Shown piece by piece: positions 41,802 to 49,821 of a DNA stretch of 64,000 nt (position 1 is its first letter; each line of letters starts with the position of its first letter). The DNA is taken from contig DASYGT010000047.1 in NCBI GenBank assembly GCA_035999365.1, positions 53,813 through 117,812 on the forward strand. The letters are read 5' to 3'. A program made the translations under genes and the position numbers. The DNA comes from DASYGT01 sp035999365. Lineage in GTDB: Bacteria > Actinomycetota > Actinomycetes > Mycobacteriales > Jatrophihabitantaceae. Under the pieces are notes generated by a model that ran no database searches, had not been told where the DNA came from, and saw only the letters and a list, made by a program, of their open reading frames with translations.

Positions 41802-43306
41802 GGTCGAGCTGCGCTGCCCTGCACGTCGCGCATCCACGCGACGACATCCTCGGGATCGTGGGGCAGCATGGCCGACAGGTTGATCGCCGTGCTGTCGGTG
41901 ACGACCACGTCGTCCTCGATGCGCACGCCGATGCCGCGCAGCTCGGGTGGCACCGTGCGGTCGTTCACCTGGAAATACAGCCCGGGCTCGACGGTCAGGG
42001 CGTGACCGGCGAGCATCGTGCCATCGCGGTACAACTCGGTGCGGGCGTGTTCGCAGTCGTGCACGTCGAGGCCGAGCATGTGCGAGGTGCCGTGCAGGGT
42101 GTACCTGCGGAACGTGCCGGCCCCGGGGCGCTCGGGATCCTCGGCGCAGGCGACCTCGGCCGGGACGGGCAGGATGCCCCATGAGTGCAAGTAGTCGGCG
42201 AGCACCCACATTGCGGCGCGGTGTGGAGCGAGGAAGTCCGCGCCGGCCTTGACCTCCGCGAGGCCGGCGGCCTGGGCCTCCTGAACCGCGCGATAGACCT
42301 GAAGCTGGGCCGCGGACCACTCGCCGCTCACCGGCATCGTGCGCGTGACGTCGGCGGTGTACAGCTCATCGGTCTCGATGCCCATGTCCGCCAGCAACAG
42401 GTCGCCGGAGTGCACCGTGCCGTGGTTGCGCCACCAATGCAGCGTCGTCGTATGGCGGCCGGTGCCGAGGATGCTGCCGTAGCCGACGTCGTTGCCCTCA
42501 AGGCGTGCGCGGCGCCAGAAGGTTCCTTCCAGCCACCGCTCGCCGCGCACGTCGGCCCGGTCGATCACGTTCGGCAGTTCTCGCACTACGTCGGCGAACC
42601 CGCGGGCTGTTGCCTCGCAGGCGGCGGCGAGCCGGGCGATCTCCCACTCGTCCTTGACGAGTCGCATCTCGTCGAGCGCCTGCGCCAGCCGGTCGCCGCG
42701 GGCGCGGGGGAGGAGTGCCTCGACGTCGGCGTCGAAGCCAGTGAGCACAGCGGTGTCCGTGTCCCGCAATTGGGCGAGGTCGTCACGAAGCTGCGCGAGC
42801 GGATGCACGGCGATTCCGAGCGCAGCGGTGGTGTCCTGGGCGTTCGGCACGTTGCCGACCCATACGGCACCGTGCAAGCGGTCGGTGAAGTAGCGGATGT
42901 CGCCGGCCTGCGCGTACTCGTCGATGTACAGCGCACTCTCGTGGCCGCTCGCTGCCGGAGTCATCACGAGGACGGCGCCGCTGACGGTTTCACCGGTCAG
43001 CCAGGTGAAGGAACTTGCGGCGCGAAAGGCGTAATCGGTGTCGCTCGAACGGACCCTCAGCTGCCCTGCGGGGACCACGAGCGCTGTGTTCGGAAAGCGT
43101 CGCGAGAGCGCTGCGCGGCGGCGGGCCGCGTACGGAGCGACGTCGGGTCGTGCCGGATGCGGCATCGGTGGCGCCGGATCCCAGTCCGCAACTATCGCGT
43201 CCTGCAGGTGCTGCGGCAGCGGTATGTCGTAGGACCGCTTCGCGCCGGATGGGTCGGGCGTTGCTTCTGACAGGACGACGTCGTCGTCGTCGTGTGCGCC
43301 AGTCAT
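41798..43306 (-). CDS. pepP: Xaa-Pro aminopeptidase (M24B)
   Basis: 502-aa dinuclear-metal peptidase removing N-terminal residues before proline. It has an N-terminal aminopeptidase P domain (about 50-200) and a C-terminal pita-bread domain with ligands in LLADMGIETDELYTADVTRT, TLHGTSHMLGLDVHD, LTVEPGLYF and GIGVRIEDDVVVT. ATG 43306 was chosen; the frame continues 9 codons upstream. The N-terminus is Asp-rich (TGAHDDDDVV). Operon with arfB. Confidence 0.93.
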   Translation of the reverse strand: MTGAHDDDDVVLSEATPDPSGAKRSYDIPLPQHLQDAIVADWDPAPPMPHPARPDVAPYAARRRAALSRRFPNTALVVPAGQLRVRSSDTDYAFRAASSFTWLTGETVSGAVLVMTPAASGHESALYIDEYAQAGDIRYFTDRLHGAVWVGNVPNAQDTTAALGIAVHPLAQLRDDLAQLRDTDTAVLTGFDADVEALLPRARGDRLAQALDEMRLVKDEWEIARLAAACEATARGFADVVRELPNVIDRADVRGERWLEGTFWRRARLEGNDVGYGSILGTGRHTTTLHWWRNHGTVHSGDLLLADMGIETDELYTADVTRTMPVSGEWSAAQLQVYRAVQEAQAAGLAEVKAGADFLAPHRAAMWVLADYLHSWGILPVPAEVACAEDPERPGAGTFRRYTLHGTSHMLGLDVHDCEHARTELYRDGTMLAGHALTVEPGLYFQVNDRTVPPELRGIGVRIEDDVVVTDSTAINLSAMLPHDPEDVVAWMRDVQGSAARP

Positions 43307-43338
43307 GGCGCCGAGTCTAGGCGTCCTCGTCACCGATC

Positions 43339-43387
43339 CGATCGTGTCCGATCCTGACCAGGGGGTGGTCCGGATCGGTCACGATCG
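43339..43387. repeat. REP-like intergenic palindrome, copy B
   Basis: 22-nt arms (43339-43360 and 43366-43387) that match at 20 of 22 positions around a GGGGG loop. The right arm runs over the last codons and stop of the TetR gene. The sequence is related to the palindrome at 11802-11852 (same GATCGTGTCC.ATC.TGACCA left arm). It could stop transcription between the TetR and pepP genes, though no T-tract follows. Confidence 0.72.
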
Positions 43388-43981
43388 CGGCGGCAGCACC
43401 ATCCCTGACAGGAGGGTGACGAGCGCGCCCTCCGCCTGTGTGCGGGCCCGCTTCGGGTCATCGGCGTGCGCGATCAGCAATGCCGCCTCGATCACCGCGC
43501 TCAGGGCGAGCTGGGCGAGTACCGCTACCGGCGCCCCGGGCGCGAGCTCACCCGCATCGGCAAGCTGCTCGAGCTGTTCGATGACGACGCCCAGCCCGTA
43601 CTCGCTCTCGATCTCGCGCCACCGCGACCAGCCGAGCACCGTCGGCGCGTCGGTGAGTCCGATCTGGCGCACCTCCGGCCGTTCACACATGTCCAGGAAG
43701 TGGCTCAGCCCTAAGAGCACGCCGGACCAACCCTCCTGTGCCTGCGTGAACGCGCGCAGTTCGTCGGTGATGCTCTTCTCGAAGTCGAGGAAGACGGCCT
43801 CGAACAGGGCCTTCTTGTCGGCGAAGTGGTGATACATAGCGCCTCGGGTGAGGCCGGCCGCGGCGACGATCTCGTCCGCGGGCACGTGGGCATATCCACG
43901 CTCGGCGAACATCGCCCGGGCCGTGCCGATCAGCGCGGCCCGGGTGGCCAGAGTGCGCTCCTGTTGACTACGCCGCGGCAT
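43379..43981 (-). CDS. TetR family transcriptional regulator
   Basis: 200-aa repressor. HTH in about 15-60: ALIGTARAMFAERGYAHV, then VPADEIVAAAGLTRGAMYHH and FADKKALFEAVF. C-terminal all-helical ligand domain of the TetR_C type. The ATG overlaps the end of the alpha/beta hydrolase gene by 14 nt, so both form an operon, probably autoregulated through the palindrome at 44877-44897. The last codons lie inside the REP-like palindrome. Confidence 0.9.
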   Translation of the reverse strand: MPRRSQQERTLATRAALIGTARAMFAERGYAHVPADEIVAAAGLTRGAMYHHFADKKALFEAVFLDFEKSITDELRAFTQAQEGWSGVLLGLSHFLDMCERPEVRQIGLTDAPTVLGWSRWREIESEYGLGVVIEQLEQLADAGELAPGAPVAVLAQLALSAVIEAALLIAHADDPKRARTQAEGALVTLLSGMVLPPRS

Positions 43982-44834
43982 TCGACCGCACGAATTGCAG
44001 GATGTGCGCAGTGAGCACGTCCGGCTGATCCTCCGGCACGAAGGTGTACGAGTCCTCGATCTCGACGATCGTGGCGTCGGGCAGGCGCTCGGCCAGTCGG
44101 TGCGCGAGCGAGACCGGGAAGACCTTGTCCTCGGCCGCCCACGCCAGCAGCACCGGCTTGGTGAACTGGGGCAACAACGCTGCCGCCGCAAGTGTGTGCC
44201 GCTTGTCGACGCTGCGCAGGAAGCGGGTGAGGTCGCGCCGGATCGCCCGACTCTTGCGGGACGGGCCAAGGTAGGAGTCGGCGATCTCGTTCGGCAGGCG
44301 CCGCTTCGCCAGCCAGCCGAAGGCGATCGGAAGCCGCTGCAGGATGCGCAGCCGCATGGTCTGGACCAGGCTCCAGGTCATACCCGGCACCCGCGCCGCG
44401 ACGGGCAGCATCGCGAATGCCGGCGGGAAGAACCTCTCGAAGCAGTCGGACGGCGTGAGGACCACGCGCCCGACCCTCGACGGATGTTGGGTGATCAGAA
44501 TCTGGGTGATGGCGCCGCCGGTGTCGTTCGCCACGAGGGTGACGTCGTGCAGGTCGAGGGCGTCGAGGAACTGCGCGATCAGCGCGGCGATGCCAGGTGG
44601 CGTGAGGTCGGCCTCCGGCATGGCGAGGGTATGCGAGCCGAGCGGCCAGTCCGGCGTGATGCACCGGAATCCGGCCTTCGCCACACCGGGCACCACCTTG
44701 CGCCAGATGTCGCCGTTGACGAGTAGGCCGTGGACGAACACGACGGGAGCACCCGTTCCGCACTCGCGGTACCGGATGGTGCCGCCACCCACAGTGAGGT
44801 CGTGTTCGGTGCCCAGTTCGGCTGTGATCGACAT
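43968..44834 (-). CDS. Alpha/beta hydrolase
   Basis: 288-aa hydrolase of the haloalkane dehalogenase/epoxide hydrolase branch: oxyanion motif VVFVHGLLVNG, nucleophile elbow LVANDTGGAI (Asp in the nucleophile position, VANDTGG), acid region WAAEDKVFP and a late TFVPEDQPD segment where the catalytic His of the family is usually found; that His is not obvious. Asp nucleophiles suggest dehalogenase or epoxide hydrolase chemistry, but the missing His lowers confidence in activity. Operon with TetR; operator-like palindrome upstream. Confidence 0.85.
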   Translation of the reverse strand: MSITAELGTEHDLTVGGGTIRYRECGTGAPVVFVHGLLVNGDIWRKVVPGVAKAGFRCITPDWPLGSHTLAMPEADLTPPGIAALIAQFLDALDLHDVTLVANDTGGAITQILITQHPSRVGRVVLTPSDCFERFFPPAFAMLPVAARVPGMTWSLVQTMRLRILQRLPIAFGWLAKRRLPNEIADSYLGPSRKSRAIRRDLTRFLRSVDKRHTLAAAALLPQFTKPVLLAWAAEDKVFPVSLAHRLAERLPDATIVEIEDSYTFVPEDQPDVLTAHILQFVRSNAAA

Positions 44835-44876
44835 GCTGCCTCCCGCATTCGGGGCGTCGGATGTGACGTGAGATAA

Positions 44877-44897
44877 ACATACATACCGAATGTATGT
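44877..44897. promoter_or_regulatory. Putative TetR operator upstream of hydrolase-TetR operon
   Basis: Perfect 8-bp inverted repeat ACATACAT (44877-44884) / ATGTATGT (44890-44897) with a 5-nt ACCGA spacer, in an AT-rich patch 43 bp upstream of the hydrolase ATG. Size and symmetry fit a TetR dimer site, and the operon's second gene is a TetR protein. Autoregulation is inferred. Confidence 0.6.
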
Positions 44898-44939
44898 GAA
44901 GCAAGGCCGAAACCAGAGCTACGCGCCAGCGCGCGCGGG

Positions 44940-46406
44940 TCAGGCCATCGAGTCGACGATCGCCGCGAGATCCTCGGCCGTCGTCAGCGGGTTGACCACG
45001 GCGAACCGGGTGCACGGGCGCCCGGCGTGCCGCGTGGGGGTCACGAAGGCCGTCTGTTCCGCGAGCAGTCGGGCACTCCACTGGGCGTAGTCCTGCTCGT
45101 TCCAGCCCACCCGCTCGAAGATCAGCACCGTCAGGTCGGGCTCGACGACGAGACGCAGATGCGGCGCATCGCGAATCAGCCGGGCGCCGGCCCTGGCCAC
45201 CGTCAGCGTCTGTTCGATCGCGGCGCTGTAGGCCTCGGTGCCGTGGACCGCCAAGGAGAACCAGAACGGCAGCCCGCGCGCGCGACGCGTGAGCTGAATG
45301 GCGAAGTCGGAGGGATTCCATTCACCCTCGACGGTGACCGGATCGAGGTAGCCCGCGTGCTGTGTGTGCGCGGCGCGTGCCTGCACCGGGTCGCGATAGA
45401 TCAGCGCGCAGGAGTCGAAGGGCGCGAACAGCCACTTGTGCGGATCGACGATGAACGAATCAGCCTGCTCGACACCGTAGAAGAGGTGGCGTACCGAGGG
45501 TGCCGCCAGCCCCGCGCCGCCGTACGCGCCGTCGACATGCAACCACCAGCCATGCTCTGTGGTCACGTCGGCGATCCCCGCGATGTCATCCACGATGCCG
45601 AGGTTCGTGGTGCCCGCTGTGGCCACGACCGCGAAGATGCCGTCGCGCACCGAGTCGGGAAGGGCATCGACCGTGGATCGCAACGCGCCGCCGACCATCC
45701 GTCCGCGTTCGTCGGCGGGGACCTCGATCACGGCGACGTCCATCACGACCGAAAGCGCGTGCTTTACCGACGAGTGCGTCTCCTCCGTCACGCACACGGC
45801 CCAGCGCTCGGGTCGGCGGCCCCGTGTGTGCAATGCGGACTCGCGCGCGGCGACGAGCGCCGAGAGGTTACCGATCGTGCCGCCCTGGACGAAGGCCCCG
45901 CCGCTGCCCGGCGGCAGGCCGGCGAGGTCGGCGATCCAGGTGAGTGCCTGGTTCTCGGCGTAGACGGCGCCCGAACCTTCGAGCCACGAGCCGCCGTAGA
46001 CGCTCGAGGCACCGACGAGCATGTCGAACCCCGCGGCGGCCTTGGTCGGCGCGCTGGGGATGAACGACAGGTACCGGCGATGGTCGACTGACAGGCAGGC
46101 CGGCCCGAGGACGTCGGCCCACACTCGCAGCGCCTCATCCGCCCCGATACCCGCGGGCGTGACAGTCTGGCCCGCTGCCGCCTCGAGCTCTGCCGCGGTA
46201 GCAGGCAGATCAAGTGGAGCCTCCATCGCCAGCCGGTCCAGGCAGTACTGGGCGAGAGCGTGAACCATGCGGTCGGCTTCGGGCGTGTAACGGTGCACAG
46301 AGGCAGAGACTAGGCCCGGCGTTGCGGGAACGTGAGGACCGGCTGAGGCGTTCACCTGATCGATAGCCAGCGGTGGTTCGGTCTGAGTGGGTAGCCGGCC
46401 GGTCAT
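44940..46406 (-). CDS. Group II PLP-dependent decarboxylase (aromatic amino acid/glutamate type)
   Basis: 488-aa fold-type I decarboxylase. Features: HRRYLSFIPSAPTKAAAGFD, FVQGGTIGNLSALVAAR, ETHSSVKHAL, HVDGAYGGAGL and the PLP lysine in FIVDPHKWLFAPFDSCAL. The actual amine product (from aromatic amino acids, glutamate or another substrate) is not predictable. ATG 46406 lies within the same TCATGA palindrome as a possible sigE ATG; later starts (GTG near VHRYTPEADR, or ATG at MVHALAQYC) are possible and would free the intergenic region that holds the sigE promoter. Confidence 0.85.
   Translation of the reverse strand: MTGRLPTQTEPPLAIDQVNASAGPHVPATPGLVSASVHRYTPEADRMVHALAQYCLDRLAMEAPLDLPATAAELEAAAGQTVTPAGIGADEALRVWADVLGPACLSVDHRRYLSFIPSAPTKAAAGFDMLVGASSVYGGSWLEGSGAVYAENQALTWIADLAGLPPGSGGAFVQGGTIGNLSALVAARESALHTRGRRPERWAVCVTEETHSSVKHALSVVMDVAVIEVPADERGRMVGGALRSTVDALPDSVRDGIFAVVATAGTTNLGIVDDIAGIADVTTEHGWWLHVDGAYGGAGLAAPSVRHLFYGVEQADSFIVDPHKWLFAPFDSCALIYRDPVQARAAHTQHAGYLDPVTVEGEWNPSDFAIQLTRRARGLPFWFSLAVHGTEAYSAAIEQTLTVARAGARLIRDAPHLRLVVEPDLTVLIFERVGWNEQDYAQWSARLLAEQTAFVTPTRHAGRPCTRFAVVNPLTTAEDLAAIVDSMA
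46327..46352 (+). promoter_or_regulatory. Candidate ECF (SigE-type) promoter of sigE
   Basis: GGAAC (46327-46331, preceded by G) and GTT (46350-46352) are separated by 18 nt, matching the GGAAC-N16-18-GTT form recognised by SigE/SigH-class ECF factors. It lies about 90 nt before the chosen sigE GTG. This suggests autoregulation of the sigE-rseA operon. It overlaps the N-terminal coding part of the longest version of the decarboxylase gene. Confidence 0.5.
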
Positions 46407-46440
46407 GACCGGGTCCCGCTACGACGACGAGGTGAGGAAC

Positions 46441-47034
46441 GTGACGACGGTCGACAGTGGGCCCCGCACTGCGTGGGTTCCGCCGACATGGGACGAGGTC
46501 GTGCGTGAGCATGCCGATCGCGTCTACCGGCTCGCGTACCGCTTGTCGGGCAACCGCGCTGATGCCGAGGACCTCACCCAGGAGACCTTCGTCCGGGTTT
46601 TCCGGTCGCTGGCCGAATACACCCCTGGCACCTTCGAGGGTTGGCTGCACCGCATCACCACGAACCTCTTCCTGGACATGGTGCGCCGGCGCCAGCGGAT
46701 CCGCTTCGATGCGCTGCCCGACGACGCCGGCGATCGCCTGCCGTCCAGCCAGGCCGGGCCGGAGCAGACGTACGACGAGATGCATCTCGACCCTGAGATC
46801 CAGCGCGCGCTCGACGCCCTGCCGGCGGACTTCCGCGTAGCCGTCGTGCTGTGCGACCTCGAGGAACTGTCCTACGAAGAAATCGCGGCGACGCTCGGCA
46901 TCAAGGTCGGCACGGTGCGCTCGAGAATCCATCGCGGACGGGTGCTGCTGCGCCAGGCACTGGCTCACCGCGCCCCGGGGCTGCGGCCCGCCGAGCCTGG
47001 TGTGAGCGCCGCTGGCGAAGCGAGCACGTCGTGA
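46441..47034 (+). CDS. sigE: ECF RNA polymerase sigma factor SigE (envelope stress)
   Basis: 197-aa ECF factor very close to mycobacterial SigE. Region 2 carries HADRVYRLAYRLSGN, AEDLTQETFVRVFRSLAEY and GWLHRITTNLFLDMVRRR; region 4 carries LPADFRVAVVLCDLEELSYE and the HTH LGIKVGTVRSRIHRGR. GTG 46441 is preferred since GAGGTGAGGA lies upstream at suitable spacing; ATG 46405 is the alternative. The operon continues with the rseA-type anti-sigma by a GTGA overlap, then htrA and tatB: the conserved envelope-stress cluster Rv1221-Rv1224. Confidence 0.95.
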   Translation: MTTVDSGPRTAWVPPTWDEVVREHADRVYRLAYRLSGNRADAEDLTQETFVRVFRSLAEYTPGTFEGWLHRITTNLFLDMVRRRQRIRFDALPDDAGDRLPSSQAGPEQTYDEMHLDPEIQRALDALPADFRVAVVLCDLEELSYEEIAATLGIKVGTVRSRIHRGRVLLRQALAHRAPGLRPAEPGVSAAGEASTS

Positions 47035-47594
47035 ACTCACAGCACCTGTCCGACGAGGCCGTCGCCGCATTCGCCGACGGCGTGCTGGCCGGGCATGCCC
47101 GCGAGCGCGCCGCCCGGCATTCGGCGCATTGCCCGGAATGTGCGCACGCGGTGGCGGTCCAGCGCGAAGCGGTCTGGGCGCTGCGATCGGCCCCGGCACC
47201 CAGCCTTCCGGTCGGGCTGGTCGACCGGCTCCGGTCGGTCCCCATCACCACACCGGTCACCACCGCGCCGAGTGCGATGAGTGCCGACGGATTTGCGGTG
47301 TTCAGCACATTCGGGACGATGGCGGCCGCCGCACTCGTCCCTGCGCAGAAGCCGGCTCGCCATAACGAATCCCACCGGCTGCGGCCGATCGTGCTCACAG
47401 CTGCGGCTGTGGCCGCGGCGGGGCTGCTCACGGTCGGCTCCGATGGGCAGGCCGCGACGACCACGCGCCAGCCGGCCACTGGCCACTTCACCGGGTTCGT
47501 CTCGAACACCGGCAGCACCCCCGGCAACGCCGACGGCTTCGTCGAGGGCCCCGGCGTCGTCCCGGCGAATGCCCGCTTGCGCATCGGTCCCTGA
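47031..47594 (+). CDS. rseA: Zinc-binding anti-sigma factor (RseA-like)
   Basis: 187-aa regulator holding SigE inactive. Zinc anti-sigma motif HSAHCPECAH (H-x3-C-x2-C, about residues 29-36) in an N-terminal ZAS domain; a hydrophobic segment (about 120-140, VLTAAAVAAAGLLTVGS) may be a membrane helix, followed by a short exported Gly/Thr-rich tail. GTG overlaps the sigE stop. Known M. tuberculosis RseA loses SigE on oxidation or phosphorylation and proteolysis; the same is expected here. Confidence 0.9.
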   Translation: MNSQHLSDEAVAAFADGVLAGHARERAARHSAHCPECAHAVAVQREAVWALRSAPAPSLPVGLVDRLRSVPITTPVTTAPSAMSADGFAVFSTFGTMAAAALVPAQKPARHNESHRLRPIVLTAAAVAAAGLLTVGSDGQAATTTRQPATGHFTGFVSNTGSTPGNADGFVEGPGVVPANARLRIGP

Positions 47595-47688
47595 GCTGCC
47601 GCTTCACCGCAGCACAGCCCGCTGAGGCACACTCGAACTGTCCGGTCCCGCCGAAATCGGCGCACCTGCATGCTTCGAGGAGATTCGC

Positions 47689-49281
47689 GTGAGCGAAGGC
47701 AGTGCCAGCGGCGAGATCTTCGCCCGCCCGGCAGGCCTCGACGCGCCCTTCGCGCCGCGCGAGGACCTGCCGGCGTACGCACCCCCTCCGCCGACGGTCT
47801 CGCCGGAGGATCAGGCAGTGTTCGGCCGTCCGGCCGGGGCAACCGAGTTCGCCCCGGCTCCTGGCGAGCGCATCCCGCCGCGGCACGCCGAGCCTCCGCC
47901 CGTCCCGCAACACCTGGCCGAGACGTACGCGGCCTCACCGTCGGCCGCGGGCGGATTCGACGCGCCACCCGGTGCCCGCATTGATCCACGAGGACGCGAG
48001 CCCGAGTCGCCGTGGTGGAAGGACGGCGCCCAGCGCGATCCATGGCGCGATCCGCGTTCTGCCTTCTGGCTCGGTCAAGGTGCGGTGTTCAGCGGCGGCC
48101 GGGCCGCGCAGTTGGAACCTGTCGACGACGTCGAGTCCGATGGCGAGCTCGCGGCGGTGGTCGAGGAGGAGCCGCCGCCGGTGCAGCCGCGCGGGCGGGG
48201 GCGGTTCGGACTGTCCGCGCTCGCCCTGACCCTGCTCGTCGGCCTCGTGGCAGGCGGCGTGGGGGGCGGGGTCGGCTACTGGCTCACCAACCGCGGCGAC
48301 CACCTGTTGCATCGCAACGACGTCAAGCTTGCCAAGACGGGCACGCCGGCGAATCGTCCACCGGGATCCGTTGCCGACATCGCCAAGCGGGTCGGGCCCG
48401 CGGTGGTGTCGATCAGCGTGACGACCCCGACAGCGTTCGCGCTGGGATCTGGTGTGGTGATCGACAAGAACGGGTACGTGCTGACGAACAATCACGTCGT
48501 CGCCACCGATCCCGGCGTGAAGACGACGATCGTGGTGACCTTCGCCGACGAGGCGACGGCAGCCGCGCAGATCGTCGGGCGTGATCCGACAAGCGATCTT
48601 GCGGTGCTGAAGGTGCCGACCAGCCAGCTGACGGTGGCCTCGCTCGGCGACTCCGACAAGCTCGCCGTCGGAGATCCGGTGATCGCGATCGGATCACCGC
48701 TCGGGCTGCAAGGCACCGTCACCGAGGGCATCGTCTCCTCGCTCAACCGCGCCGTCCACATCGCCGACGCATCGTCGTCGGGCGTCTACATCAACGCGAT
48801 CCAGACCGACGCGGCGATCAATCACGGCAACTCCGGTGGCGCGCTCGTCGATGCATCCGGTGCCGTCGTCGGCATCAACTCCGCCGCTGCCCTCAGCACG
48901 ACGGACGCGAATGGCCAGCAGTCTGCGGCAAGCGGCATCGGATTCGCCATCCCGATCAACTACGCCCGTGACGTCGCGACCCAGTTGATTCGCTCGGGCA
49001 AGGCCGTGCACGCGTCCTTCGGGGCTCAAGGGCACAGCGCGACTGCCAACGACGGGCTGGAGCAGGGCGCTTTCCTGGTCCAGATCACACCGAACGGGCC
49101 TGCCGCGAAGGCAGGCTTGAAGGTCGGGGACGTCGTCGTCGTGGCCGACAACAAGCCGATCGAGAGCTACGACCAGCTTGTGGTGATCATTCAGGCGCAC
49201 AAGCCCGGCGACACGATGACCGTCACGTATTTCCGCGGCGCAGCGAAACACACCGCGACGGTGACGCTCACCTCGGCGTGA
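47689..49281 (+). CDS. htrA: HtrA/DegP-like serine protease
   Basis: 530-aa membrane-anchored protease. The cytoplasmic N-terminus of about 170 residues is Pro-rich, followed by one transmembrane helix (about 177-200). The trypsin-like domain has His in NNHVV (about 269), Asp in DPTSDLAVL (about 302) and Ser in GNSGGAL (about 381). A C-terminal PDZ domain follows (GAFLVQITPNGPAAKAGL). GTG preceded by GAGGAG at 6-nt spacing. It belongs to the SigE regulon in relatives and degrades damaged exported proteins. Family length is normal. Confidence 0.94.
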   Translation: MSEGSASGEIFARPAGLDAPFAPREDLPAYAPPPPTVSPEDQAVFGRPAGATEFAPAPGERIPPRHAEPPPVPQHLAETYAASPSAAGGFDAPPGARIDPRGREPESPWWKDGAQRDPWRDPRSAFWLGQGAVFSGGRAAQLEPVDDVESDGELAAVVEEEPPPVQPRGRGRFGLSALALTLLVGLVAGGVGGGVGYWLTNRGDHLLHRNDVKLAKTGTPANRPPGSVADIAKRVGPAVVSISVTTPTAFALGSGVVIDKNGYVLTNNHVVATDPGVKTTIVVTFADEATAAAQIVGRDPTSDLAVLKVPTSQLTVASLGDSDKLAVGDPVIAIGSPLGLQGTVTEGIVSSLNRAVHIADASSSGVYINAIQTDAAINHGNSGGALVDASGAVVGINSAAALSTTDANGQQSAASGIGFAIPINYARDVATQLIRSGKAVHASFGAQGHSATANDGLEQGAFLVQITPNGPAAKAGLKVGDVVVVADNKPIESYDQLVVIIQAHKPGDTMTVTYFRGAAKHTATVTLTSA

Positions 49282-49370
49282 GCAGGCATCACTAGTTCGG
49301 CGAACTGCGTCCTACCGGTTTCACCTGCGCTCTCACGCTGCGCTGTGCCTCGGCGGCCTAGACTCGGGCC

Positions 49371-49808
49371 ATGTTCAACATCGGCCCGCTCGAGCTCGTG
49401 GTGCTCGCGGTGGTCGGCCTGATCGTGCTCGGGCCCGACCGTCTGCCTGGCCTCGCGCGCGATGCTGCACGCATGGTGCGCACGCTCCGCGACATGGCTA
49501 CGGGCGCACGTACCCAGCTGCGCGACGAGCTCGGCCCGGAATTTGCCGATGTCGATCTACGCAACCTGAATCCGCGCACGGCGATCTCGCGGGCGATCCT
49601 CGGCGACGACGCCGGGGCGGTCAGTCGGTTCGATGCACGCGCGTCGATGCAGGACATGCTGTTCGGCGATCCCGAGCCAGACGCCGCGAGCGGAGCTGAC
49701 ACCGACGCGGCCGCAGGTAGTGGTCCGTCGTTGAAGAAGGTCGTGCCGCCCGCACCGAAACCGCTCGCGCGCGGCGAAGCGGCACCCTTCGACTCCGACG
49801 CAACCTGA
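49371..49808 (+). CDS. tatB: Sec-independent protein translocase subunit TatB
   Basis: 145-aa bitopic protein: N-terminal transmembrane helix with the Glu of PLELVVLAVVG (residue 8) and the Gly-Pro hinge VLGPDRLPG, then an amphipathic helix (LARDAARMVRTLRDMAT) and a disordered acidic tail. Forms the twin-arginine signal receptor with TatC. Position after htrA matches Rv1224. tatA and tatC are not in the window; a Tat substrate is encoded at 39401. Confidence 0.93.
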   Translation: MFNIGPLELVVLAVVGLIVLGPDRLPGLARDAARMVRTLRDMATGARTQLRDELGPEFADVDLRNLNPRTAISRAILGDDAGAVSRFDARASMQDMLFGDPEPDAASGADTDAAAGSGPSLKKVVPPAPKPLARGEAAPFDSDAT

Positions 49809-49821
49809 CTTTCCCCGCCTG

